Shown: in pieces, positions 35,441-43,966 of the stretch
How the letters are laid out: every line of letters begins with the position of its first letter
Numbering within the stretch: the stretch's first letter is position 1
Assembly (NCBI GenBank): GCA_021779955.1
Contig: JAJXZS010000009.1
Coordinates: 1-46,410 of the forward strand
DNA length: 46,410 nucleotides
Direction: 5' to 3'
Origin: Chloroflexota bacterium
Lineage (GTDB): Bacteria > Chloroflexota > Anaerolineae > Anaerolineales > Anaerolineaceae
Notes under the pieces: model-generated
Database searches by the model: none
The model's input: the letters and a program-made list of their open reading frames with translations, nothing else
Told to the model about the DNA's origin: nothing
Translations under genes and position numbers: made by a program

Positions 35441-35776
35441 ATGAGCGAATTGTCGCAGATGCACGCCAGCCCGGTTACTTCGACGACTCACCGGCTCACC
35501 CCCCGCGAGATCAGCCCCATGATGGCAAAGGTACCTGGATGGGAAATCCATACCAAAAAAGGCGAGATGATTCTCGAGAAATCCTTCAAGTTCAAGGATT
35601 TCAGCCAGGCCATCGTTTTCACAGACCGCGTGGCTCAGCTTGCCAATGCTGAAGACCATCACCCCTCGATTCTGACCGAATGGGGAAGAGTGACGGTGAC
35701 CTGGTGGACGCACAAGATCAAGGGCTTGAGTCAAAACGACTTCATCCTGGCAGCCAAAACAGATCAATTGGTTTAG
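35441..35776 (+). CDS. phhB: Pterin-4a-carbinolamine dehydratase
   Basis: A 111-residue protein of the PCD/DCoH family, which dehydrates 4a-hydroxytetrahydropterin to recycle tetrahydrobiopterin-type cofactors of aromatic amino-acid hydroxylases. The signature is clear: AEDHHPSI with the catalytic histidines, then WGRVTVTWWTHKIKGLSQNDFILAAK. An AGGAG site sits five bases before ATG 35441. The length is normal, with about 20 extra N-terminal residues. No phenylalanine hydroxylase is nearby, so the partner is elsewhere or the protein has another role, as proposed for many bacterial PCDs linked to molybdopterin. The neighbouring MoeB/ThiF-like gene converges on it. Confidence 0.92.
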   Translation: MSELSQMHASPVTSTTHRLTPREISPMMAKVPGWEIHTKKGEMILEKSFKFKDFSQAIVFTDRVAQLANAEDHHPSILTEWGRVTVTWWTHKIKGLSQNDFILAAKTDQLV

Positions 35777-35830
35777 GTACCGCGCGATCTGAATTCGGGC
35801 ATGAGGTTCGCAACCCCGCCCCCTTCGAAA

Positions 35831-36622
35831 TCAGGCATCGACCAGGCGGGTCAGGGAAGGAGATTCTCCGCAGATGGCGCAGTTCGGATTCTTTTTGAGC
35901 CTGACCTCTTCGAATTTCTGATCGAGCGCGTTGAACTCCAGCATCCGACCGATCAGGGGTACTCCAGCGCCAAGCACGAGCTTGATCACCTCAGCCGCCT
36001 GGAGACATCCGATAGTTCCGGCAACTGAGCCAAGGATCCCCGCAGCCAGTTGGGCAGCCTTCACGGCTGGCAGAGATGGGAAGAGGCATCGATAGCATGG
36101 CCCGCGGCGGGCATCGAACACGCTGACCTGACCCTGCCATCTGCTTGCGGCGGCAAACACGTCGGGTTTATGCGTCAGCACGCATACATCGCTCACGAGG
36201 ATGCGCGTCGCGAAATTGTCGCTGCAATCGACCAGGATATCGAAATCGCGGGTAAGCTCAAGCGCATTCTCAGCCGTCAACCTCGCGTTGATGCCTTCAA
36301 CATGAATCGCCGAGATGAGGCCTTGCAGCCGCCCGCACGCAGCTTCCACCTTCAGCTCTCCGATGACGCTTTCATCATAGAGCACCTGGCGCTGAAGATT
36401 TCCAGGCTCAACCGTATCGCCATCCACCAAACCGATGCGGCCGATGCCCGCAGCAGCCAGGTATAAGCCGGCTGCCGATCCCAACCCTCCGGCACCAACG
36501 ATCAAGACAGAGGCTGATTTGAGCCTGAGCTGGCCTTCTACCCCGATTTCAGGGATCGCCAACTGGCGGGCGTAACGCTCGAGCTCTTCGTTCGAAAGTT
36601 TATCTCCCCTATTTTTCATCAT
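35831..36622 (-). CDS. MoeB/ThiF-family E1-like adenylyltransferase
   Basis: A protein of about 263 residues of the HesA/MoeB/ThiF family, which adenylates the C-terminal Gly-Gly of ubiquitin-like sulfur carriers. The ATP-binding VGAGGLGSAAGLYLAAAG, DGDTVEPGNLQRQVLY, the DCSDNFATR stretch and two zinc-type cysteine pairs (CYRC and CAIC) are present. The usual Cys-containing crossover loop is replaced: the sequence reads LPAVKAAQLAAGILGSVAG with no cysteine, so a thioester step as in ThiF is unlikely. No carrier gene (MoaD, ThiS) is adjacent. The start is uncertain: ATGs at 36631, 36622 and 36619 lie close together without a ribosome binding site, and a TATGAT just upstream suggests a leaderless message. 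Confidence 0.85.
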   Translation of the reverse strand: MMKNRGDKLSNEELERYARQLAIPEIGVEGQLRLKSASVLIVGAGGLGSAAGLYLAAAGIGRIGLVDGDTVEPGNLQRQVLYDESVIGELKVEAACGRLQGLISAIHVEGINARLTAENALELTRDFDILVDCSDNFATRILVSDVCVLTHKPDVFAAASRWQGQVSVFDARRGPCYRCLFPSLPAVKAAQLAAGILGSVAGTIGCLQAAEVIKLVLGAGVPLIGRMLEFNALDQKFEEVRLKKNPNCAICGESPSLTRLVDA

Positions 36623-36737
36623 TTTTATCATACCAAAGAATTTGAATTGATCTCCAAAACCACAACAAATGGATGTCTGTTGAATTTTAATCTGATAATC
36701 TGGGTCGCAATCCGATTTGGCAAGGAAATCCGACCTC

Positions 36738-36767
36738 TTGACGAGTATCGTTTGAAAAGCATATAAT
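36738..36767 (+). promoter_or_regulatory. Strong sigma-70-type promoter of the 70-residue protein gene
   Basis: TTGACG (36738-36743), an 18-base spacer and a perfect TATAAT (36762-36767). The gene starts 55 bases after the -10 box, with GGAGG five bases before its ATG. This is one of the two best promoters in the window. Confidence 0.8.
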
Positions 36768-36822
36768 GAAAAAAGCCGCTTGAGCGATTATTCAGCTCCA
36801 GGCGGAGTTGACGGAGGTGCCT

Positions 36823-37035
36823 ATGCCAGAAAAAACGAGCGAACCTGAAAAGAATGAAAAAATCGAAGAAGCGCGCAAGCACATGCATGCAGCACGCGAG
36901 AATATGCATAAAGTATACGAGTCGATGATTCCGGAAGGCGTACGCGAAAACAGGCGTGAAGCCCACAAGGAATTCCTTATGGGTTTACGCAGCCTGCTGG
37001 ATGCTGCAATCGAGCATGCTGAAAAGCACAGCTGA
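36823..37035 (+). CDS. Small charged helical protein of unknown function
   Basis: A 70-residue protein that I do not recognise. It has no cysteine or tryptophan, no signal peptide and no hydrophobic segment. It is rich in Glu, Lys, Arg, His and Ala and looks almost wholly helical, with a repeated pattern KHMHAARENMHK in the first half and a more amphipathic LLDAAIEHAEKH end; a short Pro/Gly break (IPEGV) lies between. GGAGG at 36813-36817 fixes the start at ATG 36823. It stands alone, with its own strong promoter and a perfect bidirectional terminator, which implies high independent expression. A soluble helical bundle or a nucleic-acid- or protein-binding adaptor is conceivable, but nothing in the sequence decides this. 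Confidence 0.8.
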   Translation: MPEKTSEPEKNEKIEEARKHMHAARENMHKVYESMIPEGVRENRREAHKEFLMGLRSLLDAAIEHAEKHS

Positions 37036-37061
37036 TCGATCATTCTGAAGGTGTAAAAACG

Positions 37062-37097
37062 CGCGAGGCCATGGCTTACCATGGCCTCGCGGTGTTT
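37062..37097. terminator. Bidirectional terminator
   Basis: A perfect 13-base-pair stem (CGCGAGGCCATGG at 37062-37074 with its complement at 37079-37091) closes a CTTA loop. It is followed by GTGTTTT on the plus strand and by a T run (TTTTTAC after GCG) on the minus strand. It serves the small-protein gene and the converging UbiB-like gene. Confidence 0.88.
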
Positions 37098-37110
37098 TGG
37101 CGGATCAATA

Positions 37111-38766
37111 CTATCTTCCAAACAATATCCAGAAAAATGCAATCAGCGCAACTCCGGCAAATGCGGCCGCAGGGATGATCTGGCCCGCAAGGTAGAGTTG
37201 GACAGCGGCCAATAGAAGTGCAGCAAAAACGACGGCGCCTGCCGTCTTGCGTTGCGAGCGTTCGAGGCGCTGCACCTCGCGGGTGAGGCTGGGGGTGCGA
37301 ACCTCCAGTTTTCCCTCTGACATACGGTCGATCAGCGAGTCGGTCTTGCCAGGAAGCGCGATGAGCACCTGGAAAATCTTGCCTGCTTCTTCAAGCACGG
37401 TTTCCCAGCGATTCGTCCCTTCTTTTTCGACCATCGAGGACGCATAGGGGGAAATGCTTACCCAAACGTTGAAATCAGGGTTCAGGCCGCTGCACATACC
37501 TGAAAGGATGCTGATGCACCGCCCAAGCAGGATGAAATTCTCAGGCACCTGGAAAGGCATCTCATACAAGAGGTCGCCAAATTCATCCGCCAGTTCTTCG
37601 GCTTCCCGGTGGCCCATTTGGCGCAACTGCGAGGTGGACTTGCCCCATAGATGATGGAAAACCTCACGACTGGCGCGTTCAAGTAATTCGGTATCCGCGC
37701 CTGGAAGAAGCAAATTCAGCATTTCATACGCCTGGATCAGGCGATGGGCATCTTGTGTACCAATGGAGATGAGCAGTTCCCTCAAACCCTTAAACGTCTC
37801 CTCGGGAAGCGTTCCTGTCATACCAAAATCGACAAACACCAGTTTCCATTCTTTAGCGTCTGCGCCCTGATCGGCGACCTGAACGAACAGGTTTCCGGGG
37901 TGCGGGTCGGCATGAAAGAATCCATCCTCGAAGATCTGTTTCAGGTAGGTATCGAAAAGCCTTGTAGCCACCTCGCCCCGGTCGATGCCGGCGTCTTCGA
38001 TTGCCGCGTAATCCGTAATCTTAATACCGCCAACATCCTCGAGCGTGAGCACCCGTTTGGTTGTATGGGACCAAATTACTCGGGGGACGCGAACCTTGGG
38101 GTCATCTTTAAAGTTGGCTGCAAAAGTTTCGGCATTCTTCCCTTCGTGCATGTAATCGATCTCTTCGTAAAGAGAACGGCTGAACTCTTCAAGCAATTTC
38201 GGTACGTTCGCGCGCTTGCTGATGGGTTGGTACCGCTCCACCCACCTGCCCACGATCCGCAGCGCAGAAAGGTCGGTTTCGATGATCTCATCGATAAGCG
38301 GGCGTTGGACCTTGACCACAACCGACGGCCAGGGAGTGCCATCTTCGCGGGTGCCCGGCAATTTGGCGCAATAGGCCTGACCTATCGAAGCGGCCGCCAG
38401 GGGAGTATGTTCGAAATGGCTGAATTTCTGCTCGATTGGCATTCCAAATTCAGCTTCGAGCATCTCTTGAATTGGCTCGAACGGCGCAGGCGCGACTTCA
38501 TCCTGCAAACCCGAGAGCTCGCTTGTGATCTCGCGGGGGAGCACATCCAACCGCGCGGAGAGGAACTGCCCCACCTTGATCAACACGCCGCCCATCTGGA
38601 CTGCCAGGTTGCGGAACCGGCGGGCAATCATCTTCAGCCGCCGTGAGCGGGTGGAATTCGATACTGCACGCAGCCCGATCCGCGGCAGGATGATGTCCCA
38701 TCCAATGAAACTTAAAATGGTCCATCCGAAGAACCAGAGAATACGAAAATAACGTCTACGAAACAT
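37111..38766 (-). CDS. UbiB/AarF/ADCK-family protein kinase-like protein
   Basis: A 551-residue atypical kinase-like protein of the ABC1/UbiB family. Family marks are the KxGQ helix (GGVLIKVGQFLSAR), the Ala-rich loop LAAASIGQ in place of the usual Gly-rich loop, VVVKVQRP with the ATP-binding Lys, the catalytic FFHADPHPGN and the metal-binding VFVDFGMTG. A hydrophobic segment lies at the N-terminus and two lie at the C-terminus, so it is membrane-attached. Such proteins support quinone or other isoprenoid-lipid metabolism as ATPases. ATG 38766 lies seven bases after a TATAAT, so the message is probably leaderless; the frame opens seven codons earlier. It is divergent from the RNB gene and ends at the shared terminator. 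Confidence 0.9.
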   Translation of the reverse strand: MFRRRYFRILWFFGWTILSFIGWDIILPRIGLRAVSNSTRSRRLKMIARRFRNLAVQMGGVLIKVGQFLSARLDVLPREITSELSGLQDEVAPAPFEPIQEMLEAEFGMPIEQKFSHFEHTPLAAASIGQAYCAKLPGTREDGTPWPSVVVKVQRPLIDEIIETDLSALRIVGRWVERYQPISKRANVPKLLEEFSRSLYEEIDYMHEGKNAETFAANFKDDPKVRVPRVIWSHTTKRVLTLEDVGGIKITDYAAIEDAGIDRGEVATRLFDTYLKQIFEDGFFHADPHPGNLFVQVADQGADAKEWKLVFVDFGMTGTLPEETFKGLRELLISIGTQDAHRLIQAYEMLNLLLPGADTELLERASREVFHHLWGKSTSQLRQMGHREAEELADEFGDLLYEMPFQVPENFILLGRCISILSGMCSGLNPDFNVWVSISPYASSMVEKEGTNRWETVLEEAGKIFQVLIALPGKTDSLIDRMSEGKLEVRTPSLTREVQRLERSQRKTAGAVVFAALLLAAVQLYLAGQIIPAAAFAGVALIAFFWILFGR

Positions 38767-38773
38767 AAAATTA

Positions 38774-38779
38774 ATTATA
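38774..38779 (-). promoter_or_regulatory. -10 box placed for a leaderless UbiB-like transcript
   Basis: A perfect TATAAT on the minus strand ends seven bases before ATG 38766, so transcription would start at or next to the start codon. The -35 region is weak (TGAATT). No ribosome binding site is seen, in agreement with a leaderless message. Confidence 0.55.
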
Positions 38780-38901
38780 ACATTCACAAAATCACAAATT
38801 CACTCCATTTGCTCCAATTCGGCAAATCGATCCATCAAAACTGCAATAATTGGGAATCGGGTCTACAATTGAAGACAAATATGGGATATAAAGGGGTCAT
38901 C

Positions 38902-40377
38902 ATGGAATCTATCGATCATAATCACACCGAAATCTTGAAGAATATCGCTCATCGGGTAATGCTCGAGCGCGGCTTATTGCCTGACTTTTCAGACGCTGCC
39001 CTGGCTGAACTTGCCAGACTCGACCGGCCAGCCATCCCCGCCGGCAATCTCGATGGGATCCGCGACTTGCGCAACCTGATCTGGTCGTCCATCGACAATG
39101 ACGATTCGCTTGATCTCGATCAGATCACCGTGGCCGAAGATTTGCCTGGAAGCAGCGAAAAAATCCTGGTTGCCATCGCCGATGTGGATTCGCTCGTCAA
39201 AGAAGGTTCAGCAATCGATGAGCACGCCGCTCACAACACAACTTCTGTCTATACCGCGGCTGAGATCTTTCCAATGCTGCCCGAAAGACTTTCCACAGGA
39301 CTCACATCGTTGAATCTCGACGAGGACAGGCTTGCCTTTGTGGTGGAGATGATCATTGCTCCAGATGGATCGCTCACGAAATCCGATGTGTACCAGGCGC
39401 TGGTTCGCAACCACGCCAAGTTGGCGTATAACAGCGTGGCCGCCTGGCTGGACGGCGGGGGACCAATGCCACAAACCATCTCAGCGGTCGAAGGTTTGGA
39501 AGCCAATTTACGCCTTCAGGACAGGGTTGCCCAGCAGATCAAGCAGTACCGCCAGGCGCAGGGAGCCCTGAGCCTCGAAACGATCGAGTCGAAACCGGTA
39601 TTCGAAGATGACCGTATATCAGGGCTTGAAGTCGAAGAAAAGAATCGCGCCAAGGATATCATCGAGAACTTCATGATCGCTGCGAATGGGGTAACCGCGC
39701 GATTTCTCTCCGCGCACCAGTTCCCCTCCATCCGCCGAGTCGTGCATACGCCGAAACGCTGGGACCGCATCGTCGCCATTGCGGCCGAGCATGGAACCCG
39801 CCTGCCGTTCGAGCCGGATCCAAAAGCGCTGGAGGATTTCCTGGTCGCCCAGCAGAAAGTTGACCCGCTGCGCTTTCCCGACCTTTCGCTGACCATCATC
39901 AAGCTGCTTGGAGCCGGAGAGTATGCCGCCGAGCCACCGGATGGAAACCTGGAAGGCCATTTCGGCCTTGCCGTCAAAGATTACAGCCACTCCACGGCGC
40001 CCAACCGGCGTTTTCCCGATTTGCTTACCCAACGCCTGCTGAAGGCGGCCATCCATCACCAGCCTGTGCCCTACACGCTGGATGAGCTGGATTCGCTGGC
40101 CAAACACTGCACCAATGCAGAAGACTCAGCCAATAAAGTCGAGCGCCAGGTGGGCAAATCTGCAGCAGCCTTACTGCTCGAAACGCACGTCGGGGAGCAA
40201 TTCGACTCGCTGTGTACAGGCGCCGCGGACAAGGGCACCTGGGTGCGCCTTCTCAGCTACCCGGTCGAAGGTAAATTGGTCAGCGGCTACCAGGGAGTGG
40301 ATGTTGGCGATAGAATCCGGGTGCGGCTTGAATCGGTCGATGTCGACAAGGGATTCATCGATTTCGTCAGAGCATAG
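38902..40377 (+). CDS. RNB-domain (RNase II/R family) exoribonuclease-like protein
   Basis: A 491-residue protein centred on the RNB catalytic domain of 3'-5' exoribonucleases, with an OB/S1-like end (about residues 445-491). The metal site reads SIDNDDSLDLDQI: Asp65, Asp71 and Asp73 match three of the four acidic residues of RNase II (Asp201, 207, 209), but the fourth (Asp210) is Gln74. The downstream VAIADV and YSHSTAPNRRFPDLLTQRLL motifs, including the RNA-contacting arginines, are kept. The N-terminal cold-shock domains of classic RNase II/R are missing or very short. AAAGGGG precedes ATG 38902; the frame opens at 38809 without a good start. A strong terminator follows. Activity is uncertain because of Gln74. 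Confidence 0.88.
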   Translation: MESIDHNHTEILKNIAHRVMLERGLLPDFSDAALAELARLDRPAIPAGNLDGIRDLRNLIWSSIDNDDSLDLDQITVAEDLPGSSEKILVAIADVDSLVKEGSAIDEHAAHNTTSVYTAAEIFPMLPERLSTGLTSLNLDEDRLAFVVEMIIAPDGSLTKSDVYQALVRNHAKLAYNSVAAWLDGGGPMPQTISAVEGLEANLRLQDRVAQQIKQYRQAQGALSLETIESKPVFEDDRISGLEVEEKNRAKDIIENFMIAANGVTARFLSAHQFPSIRRVVHTPKRWDRIVAIAAEHGTRLPFEPDPKALEDFLVAQQKVDPLRFPDLSLTIIKLLGAGEYAAEPPDGNLEGHFGLAVKDYSHSTAPNRRFPDLLTQRLLKAAIHHQPVPYTLDELDSLAKHCTNAEDSANKVERQVGKSAAALLLETHVGEQFDSLCTGAADKGTWVRLLSYPVEGKLVSGYQGVDVGDRIRVRLESVDVDKGFIDFVRA

Positions 40378-40398
40378 ACATTCAGTGAAGAGTACATG

Positions 40399-40432
40399 AA
40401 GAGGTGAAAGATTGATTTTCACCTCTTTTTTA
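40399..40432 (+). terminator. Rho-independent terminator of the RNB gene
   Basis: AAGAGGTGAAA (40399-40409) pairs with TTTCACCTCTT (40417-40427) around a seven-base loop and runs into a T tract, 22 bases after the stop codon. Confidence 0.9.
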
Positions 40433-40954
40433 ACGGATTCCCGGCTTGTTCCTCCCATGTTGTGTGGAAGAGGCGCTCTTTGTCCGATTTTTGAGGGGCA
40501 CGCGTGAAATAATCATACCAAGCCCGGGAGAGATGCGCAGGCAGCCCCCGGGGCGATAAGCATCGAAATAAGCCGTAGACGCAGCGCCTTCGGAATCAGT
40601 TTCAACATCCCGATACCTGTTGCTCTCGAAATCGAGGGGAGATTTCGTCCCATCATCTCAAGGCCAACGAGTCCAACCGAATAATTCACGTTTCTATAAT
40701 CTTCTTGTCAACTCACGATGCATGCCCGACTATCAATTTACTTAATCATCTTACAAAATTGCGGAGTATATCTGCGAGTAATTGTATTATCATATTTTAG
40801 ACAGCAAATTGTTTTTTTTGAATTCGCCGGTAGAGAATGATCCCTTGAGGCCGCCATTATCGTCACCAAATCCCGCCAGGCGGATCTGCAGGAGGAGAGG
40901 CGTCATCGCATCTCCAGGCTGGCCGACTTCTTCGGTGCGAGCCTGCGCTGCGAT
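40433..40954. other. Long gene-free region between RNB and the TPR-like membrane gene
   Basis: About 520 bases with no convincing gene. The left part (40450-40690) is GC-balanced and the right part up to 40830 is AT-rich. From 40841 the frame of the downstream gene is open without a start and reads SLEAAIIVTKSRQADLQEER and onward, which looks protein-like and may be a decayed coding end. No repeat, tRNA or terminator stands out. Confidence 0.5.
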
Positions 40955-40969
40955 GAAAGGAGCACCAAT

Positions 40970-41716
40970 ATGATCAATCCATTCGAAGGGTACGAACAGA
41001 TCATCCATGCCTGGCAGGAATTGGATTACAGCAAGCTCGATAAGGTGCCGGTCGAACAATCACTGCTGCCGCTCAAGCTGTTTCTGCTTGGACGCGAACA
41101 GGAAGGCTCCGAATTGCTCGAAGAAATCGGGTATCAGTTTGTTTCCAATACGGATAATGCTTTCATCCTCGAAGCCAGGCTGGTCAGCACGCCTTTCGAA
41201 CCGGGGTCGAATGATCCAGTCAAAATGTCGAGCGAGGTGGTTTCCCTGTTCGATAGAGCCTATTTTGCCAATATCACGCTCGCTGAAGATGCCATCAAAA
41301 GGGAAGACCCTCTCCAGGCGATCAATTTCTACCAGAAGGCGTTGACAATCGCGCCGAATTCCCAAAAGATCACGTCCGATTACATCTATACCTGCATCCT
41401 GGGCGAAAAGATGAATTTGGGGATTCGCTACGCAGGGTTATTGAGGTCTCGCAAGGATTACTACGTGGCACTTGCCGGGTGCCTCACGCTTTCGAATCTC
41501 TACGGAAAAGCGGGTCTGGCCGTATTTCTAGCCCTGCTCTCCATCCTTTTCCCGTGGTGCTTGCTGGTTTTCATCCCGGGGCTGATCTTCTTTGGCTACG
41601 AGTTCATCGTCAGTATAAAAGCTGAAAACAAATTGATGAACTACATCTCGAAGTATTTTTTGATGTTCCTTGGGGGATTCCTGTTGCTCAGTTTGTTCAT
41701 GTTCGTTATACTTTGA
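40970..41716 (+). CDS. Membrane-anchored helical-repeat (TPR-like) protein of unknown function
   Basis: A 248-residue protein I do not recognise as a named family. Residues 1-160 are soluble and helical; [25 protein letters not shown] (about 106-130) reads as one tetratricopeptide repeat. Two hydrophobic segments follow, at about 183-213 and 228-248, the second ending at the C-terminus. It is therefore a tail-anchored protein with its helical domain probably in the cytoplasm. AAAGGAG lies eight bases before ATG 40970. It is followed 46 bases later by the arsenite exporter gene and may be cotranscribed with it, but nothing shows a shared function. Confidence 0.75.
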   Translation: MINPFEGYEQIIHAWQELDYSKLDKVPVEQSLLPLKLFLLGREQEGSELLEEIGYQFVSNTDNAFILEARLVSTPFEPGSNDPVKMSSEVVSLFDRAYFANITLAEDAIKREDPLQAINFYQKALTIAPNSQKITSDYIYTCILGEKMNLGIRYAGLLRSRKDYYVALAGCLTLSNLYGKAGLAVFLALLSILFPWCLLVFIPGLIFFGYEFIVSIKAENKLMNYISKYFLMFLGGFLLLSLFMFVIL

Positions 41717-41762
41717 GCGATGCTGCTTTGCGCAGCTGATTTCTCTGCCGGGAGCCGGTTTC

Positions 41763-42824
41763 ATGGAAAATCGAAGCGTCAGCGGGCGATTGTCGTTTCT
41801 TGATCGCTTTCTCACGTTGTGGATCTTCATCGCCATGGCGGTTGGCGTTGGTCTCGGATTCTTCTTTCCAAAGGCGATCGCCGCCTTCAATTCTACCGTA
41901 TCCGTCGGCACGACGAACATCCCCATTGCCATCGGCTTGATCTTGATGATGTATCCCCCGCTGGCAAAGGTGCATTACGACGAGCTCGGCAATGTCTTTC
42001 GCAATTGGAAGGTATTGGGGCTTTCGCTGGTGCAAAACTGGGTCATCGGACCCATTTTGATGTTCGTTCTGGCAATCATCTTTTTGCGCGGCTACCCGGC
42101 ATACATGGCGGGGCTGATCATGATCGGTCTTGCCCGCTGCATCGCCATGGTCATTGTCTGGAACGATCTTGCCAAAGGCGACACAGACTACGCTGCTGGC
42201 CTGGTAGCTTTCAATAGCATTTTTCAGGTGCTCTTTTACAGCGTCTACGCTTATGTCTTCATCACCATCCTGCCCACATGGTTTGGGCTTTCCGGCTCGG
42301 TGGTGCACATAACCATTGGCGAAATTGCCCGCTCGGTTTTCATTTACCTTGGCATCCCGTTCCTGGCCGGATTCATCACCAACCGCGTACTCATCCACTT
42401 CAAAGGCAAGGACTGGTACTTCAAATCCTTCATCCCCCGCATCAGCCCACTAACGCTGGTTGCGCTGCTGTTCACCATCCTGGTGATGTTCTCTCTGAAG
42501 GGCAATCTGATTGTTTCCATCCCGCTGGACGCCGTCCGCATCGCCATTCCGTTGTTGATCTACTTCGTGGTGATGTTCCTGGTCAGCTTTGGTCTCGGCA
42601 AGGCGATCGGCGCAGATTACAGGCAAACCACCACCCTATCCTTTACAGCCGCATCGAACAACTTCGAGCTGGCCATTGCCGTCGCCGTTGCCGTTTTTGG
42701 CCTCAACTCAGGCCAGGCGTTTGCGGCGGTGATCGGACCATTGGTCGAAGTGCCAGTGATGATCGGGCTGGTCAACGTTGCTTTCTGGCTGCAAAGGCGC
42801 TTGTTCGGGGTCAAGGTCGCCTGA
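41763..42824 (+). CDS. acr3: ACR3-family arsenite exporter
   Basis: A 353-residue membrane protein with about ten hydrophobic segments, matching the ACR3 family of arsenite (and in some cases antimonite) efflux carriers driven by proton motive force. The functional Cys of the family is present in [16 protein letters not shown], and the second conserved region [23 protein letters not shown] is clear. The start is ATG 41763 ([20 protein letters not shown]), preceded by GGGAG; the frame opens at 41670, inside the previous gene. No arsR regulator or arsC reductase is nearby, which is unusual. A strong GNRA-loop terminator follows. Confidence 0.94.
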   Translation: MENRSVSGRLSFLDRFLTLWIFIAMAVGVGLGFFFPKAIAAFNSTVSVGTTNIPIAIGLILMMYPPLAKVHYDELGNVFRNWKVLGLSLVQNWVIGPILMFVLAIIFLRGYPAYMAGLIMIGLARCIAMVIVWNDLAKGDTDYAAGLVAFNSIFQVLFYSVYAYVFITILPTWFGLSGSVVHITIGEIARSVFIYLGIPFLAGFITNRVLIHFKGKDWYFKSFIPRISPLTLVALLFTILVMFSLKGNLIVSIPLDAVRIAIPLLIYFVVMFLVSFGLGKAIGADYRQTTTLSFTAASNNFELAIAVAVAVFGLNSGQAFAAVIGPLVEVPVMIGLVNVAFWLQRRLFGVKVA

Positions 42825-42847
42825 AACGGCAGCATTTACAAGAAAAT

Positions 42848-42877
42848 CGGGGCGGCGAAAGCTGCCCCGTTCCTTTT
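42848..42877 (+). terminator. Rho-independent terminator of acr3
   Basis: CGGGGCGGC (42848-42856) pairs with GCTGCCCCG (42861-42869) with one G-U pair and a stable GAAA tetraloop, then TTCCTTTT. It lies 23 bases after the acr3 stop. Confidence 0.88.
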
Positions 42878-42899
42878 GTGCCGAGTTGTTACCGGATTC

Positions 42900-43889
42900 T
42901 CACGAGATGAATTCCGCGAATGATTCCATATCCTGACCCGGGAAGTAGCGGGAAATCTCCAGCCCTTCCAACGCGCGCCTGATCTCGTCGCGTTCATACT
43001 TCACGCCCGCGAGCCTTCGTTCCACGTCCTCCGGCTCCAGCTCGGCAAAGTAGTCACCGTAGAATTTGGCGCACTGGATCACGCCCTTTTTGACGTCGAA
43101 TCTGGCATCGATCTCGCCTCCGTTGAAGCGCTGCCGTTTCTCGATGTTGAAATCCGGAGAATTCCCGTACGTCCACTCCCAACTGCGGTAGCGCTCGTCT
43201 GCCAGTTTGCGCACCGCCGCCCAATCTTCGGGAGTCAAGGGAAAGCGTGGAATCTCGGCTATGCCTTCGAAATAAGTTTCCAGAATGAGTTCTTTGAAGC
43301 TTTCGATGTCAAGCGGCTGCTCGAGGAATTCGCTGATGTTTGCCACGCGGCTGCGCACAGACTTGATCCCCTTCGAAGTGATCTTGCTCTCATGCACGTT
43401 CAGAGCTTCTGAGACGTGCGAAAGGTCGCTGTTGAAAAGCAGCGTCCCGTGACTCACCATCCTTCCGCGCGAGATGTATTGCGCGTTACCCGAGACTTTG
43501 CGCTCATTGATCTGAATATCATTTCGCCCGGTCAGTTCAGCATGCACGCCGATTTTGGCCATGGCTCGAACCACAGGTTCTGTGAACTTGCGAAAGTTCT
43601 GGAAATTCTCAGGCTGATAATCCGTGATGAAACTGAAATTCAGATTGCCGAGATCGTGATATACGGCGCCGCCGCCCGACAACCTGCGCACGACGTGAAT
43701 GCCGTGTGTTTCGACGTATTCGCGGTTGATCTCTTCGATCGTGTTCTGGTGCCTGCCAATGATGATCGAAGGCTCATTGATATAGAACAGGAGCAGATCA
43801 TCATGCAGATCGGACTTGCGGAGCACATACTCTTCAAGCGCCAGGTTGATCGCGGGGTCGTGTTCATCCAGGTTGTCAACAAAAAGCAT
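42900..43889 (-). CDS. lplA: Lipoate-protein ligase A
   Basis: A 329-residue protein matching LplA, which activates free lipoate with ATP and attaches it to lysines of 2-oxoacid dehydrogenase E2 and GcvH proteins. Visible: NLALEEYVL, SIIIGRHQNTIEEIN, the lipoate-binding RRLSGGGAVYHDLGNLNFSFI, and the catalytic-Lys motif GRNDIQINERKVSGNAQ followed by HGTLLFNSDL. The C-terminal accessory domain is present, and length is close to E. coli LplA (about 338). GTG 43898 or ATG 43889 could start it; GAGAGG before the latter fits better. It lies downstream of the polysaccharide genes but probably has its own promoter. Confidence 0.93.
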   Translation of the reverse strand: MLFVDNLDEHDPAINLALEEYVLRKSDLHDDLLLFYINEPSIIIGRHQNTIEEINREYVETHGIHVVRRLSGGGAVYHDLGNLNFSFITDYQPENFQNFRKFTEPVVRAMAKIGVHAELTGRNDIQINERKVSGNAQYISRGRMVSHGTLLFNSDLSHVSEALNVHESKITSKGIKSVRSRVANISEFLEQPLDIESFKELILETYFEGIAEIPRFPLTPEDWAAVRKLADERYRSWEWTYGNSPDFNIEKRQRFNGGEIDARFDVKKGVIQCAKFYGDYFAELEPEDVERRLAGVKYERDEIRRALEGLEISRYFPGQDMESFAEFIS

Positions 43890-43966
43890 TGGGTTCACCC
43901 TCTCTTCATCGATTCACCACGCTCACCGTAATGATTTCACCGGTGGGGTTGGGCATTGCGCAACCC

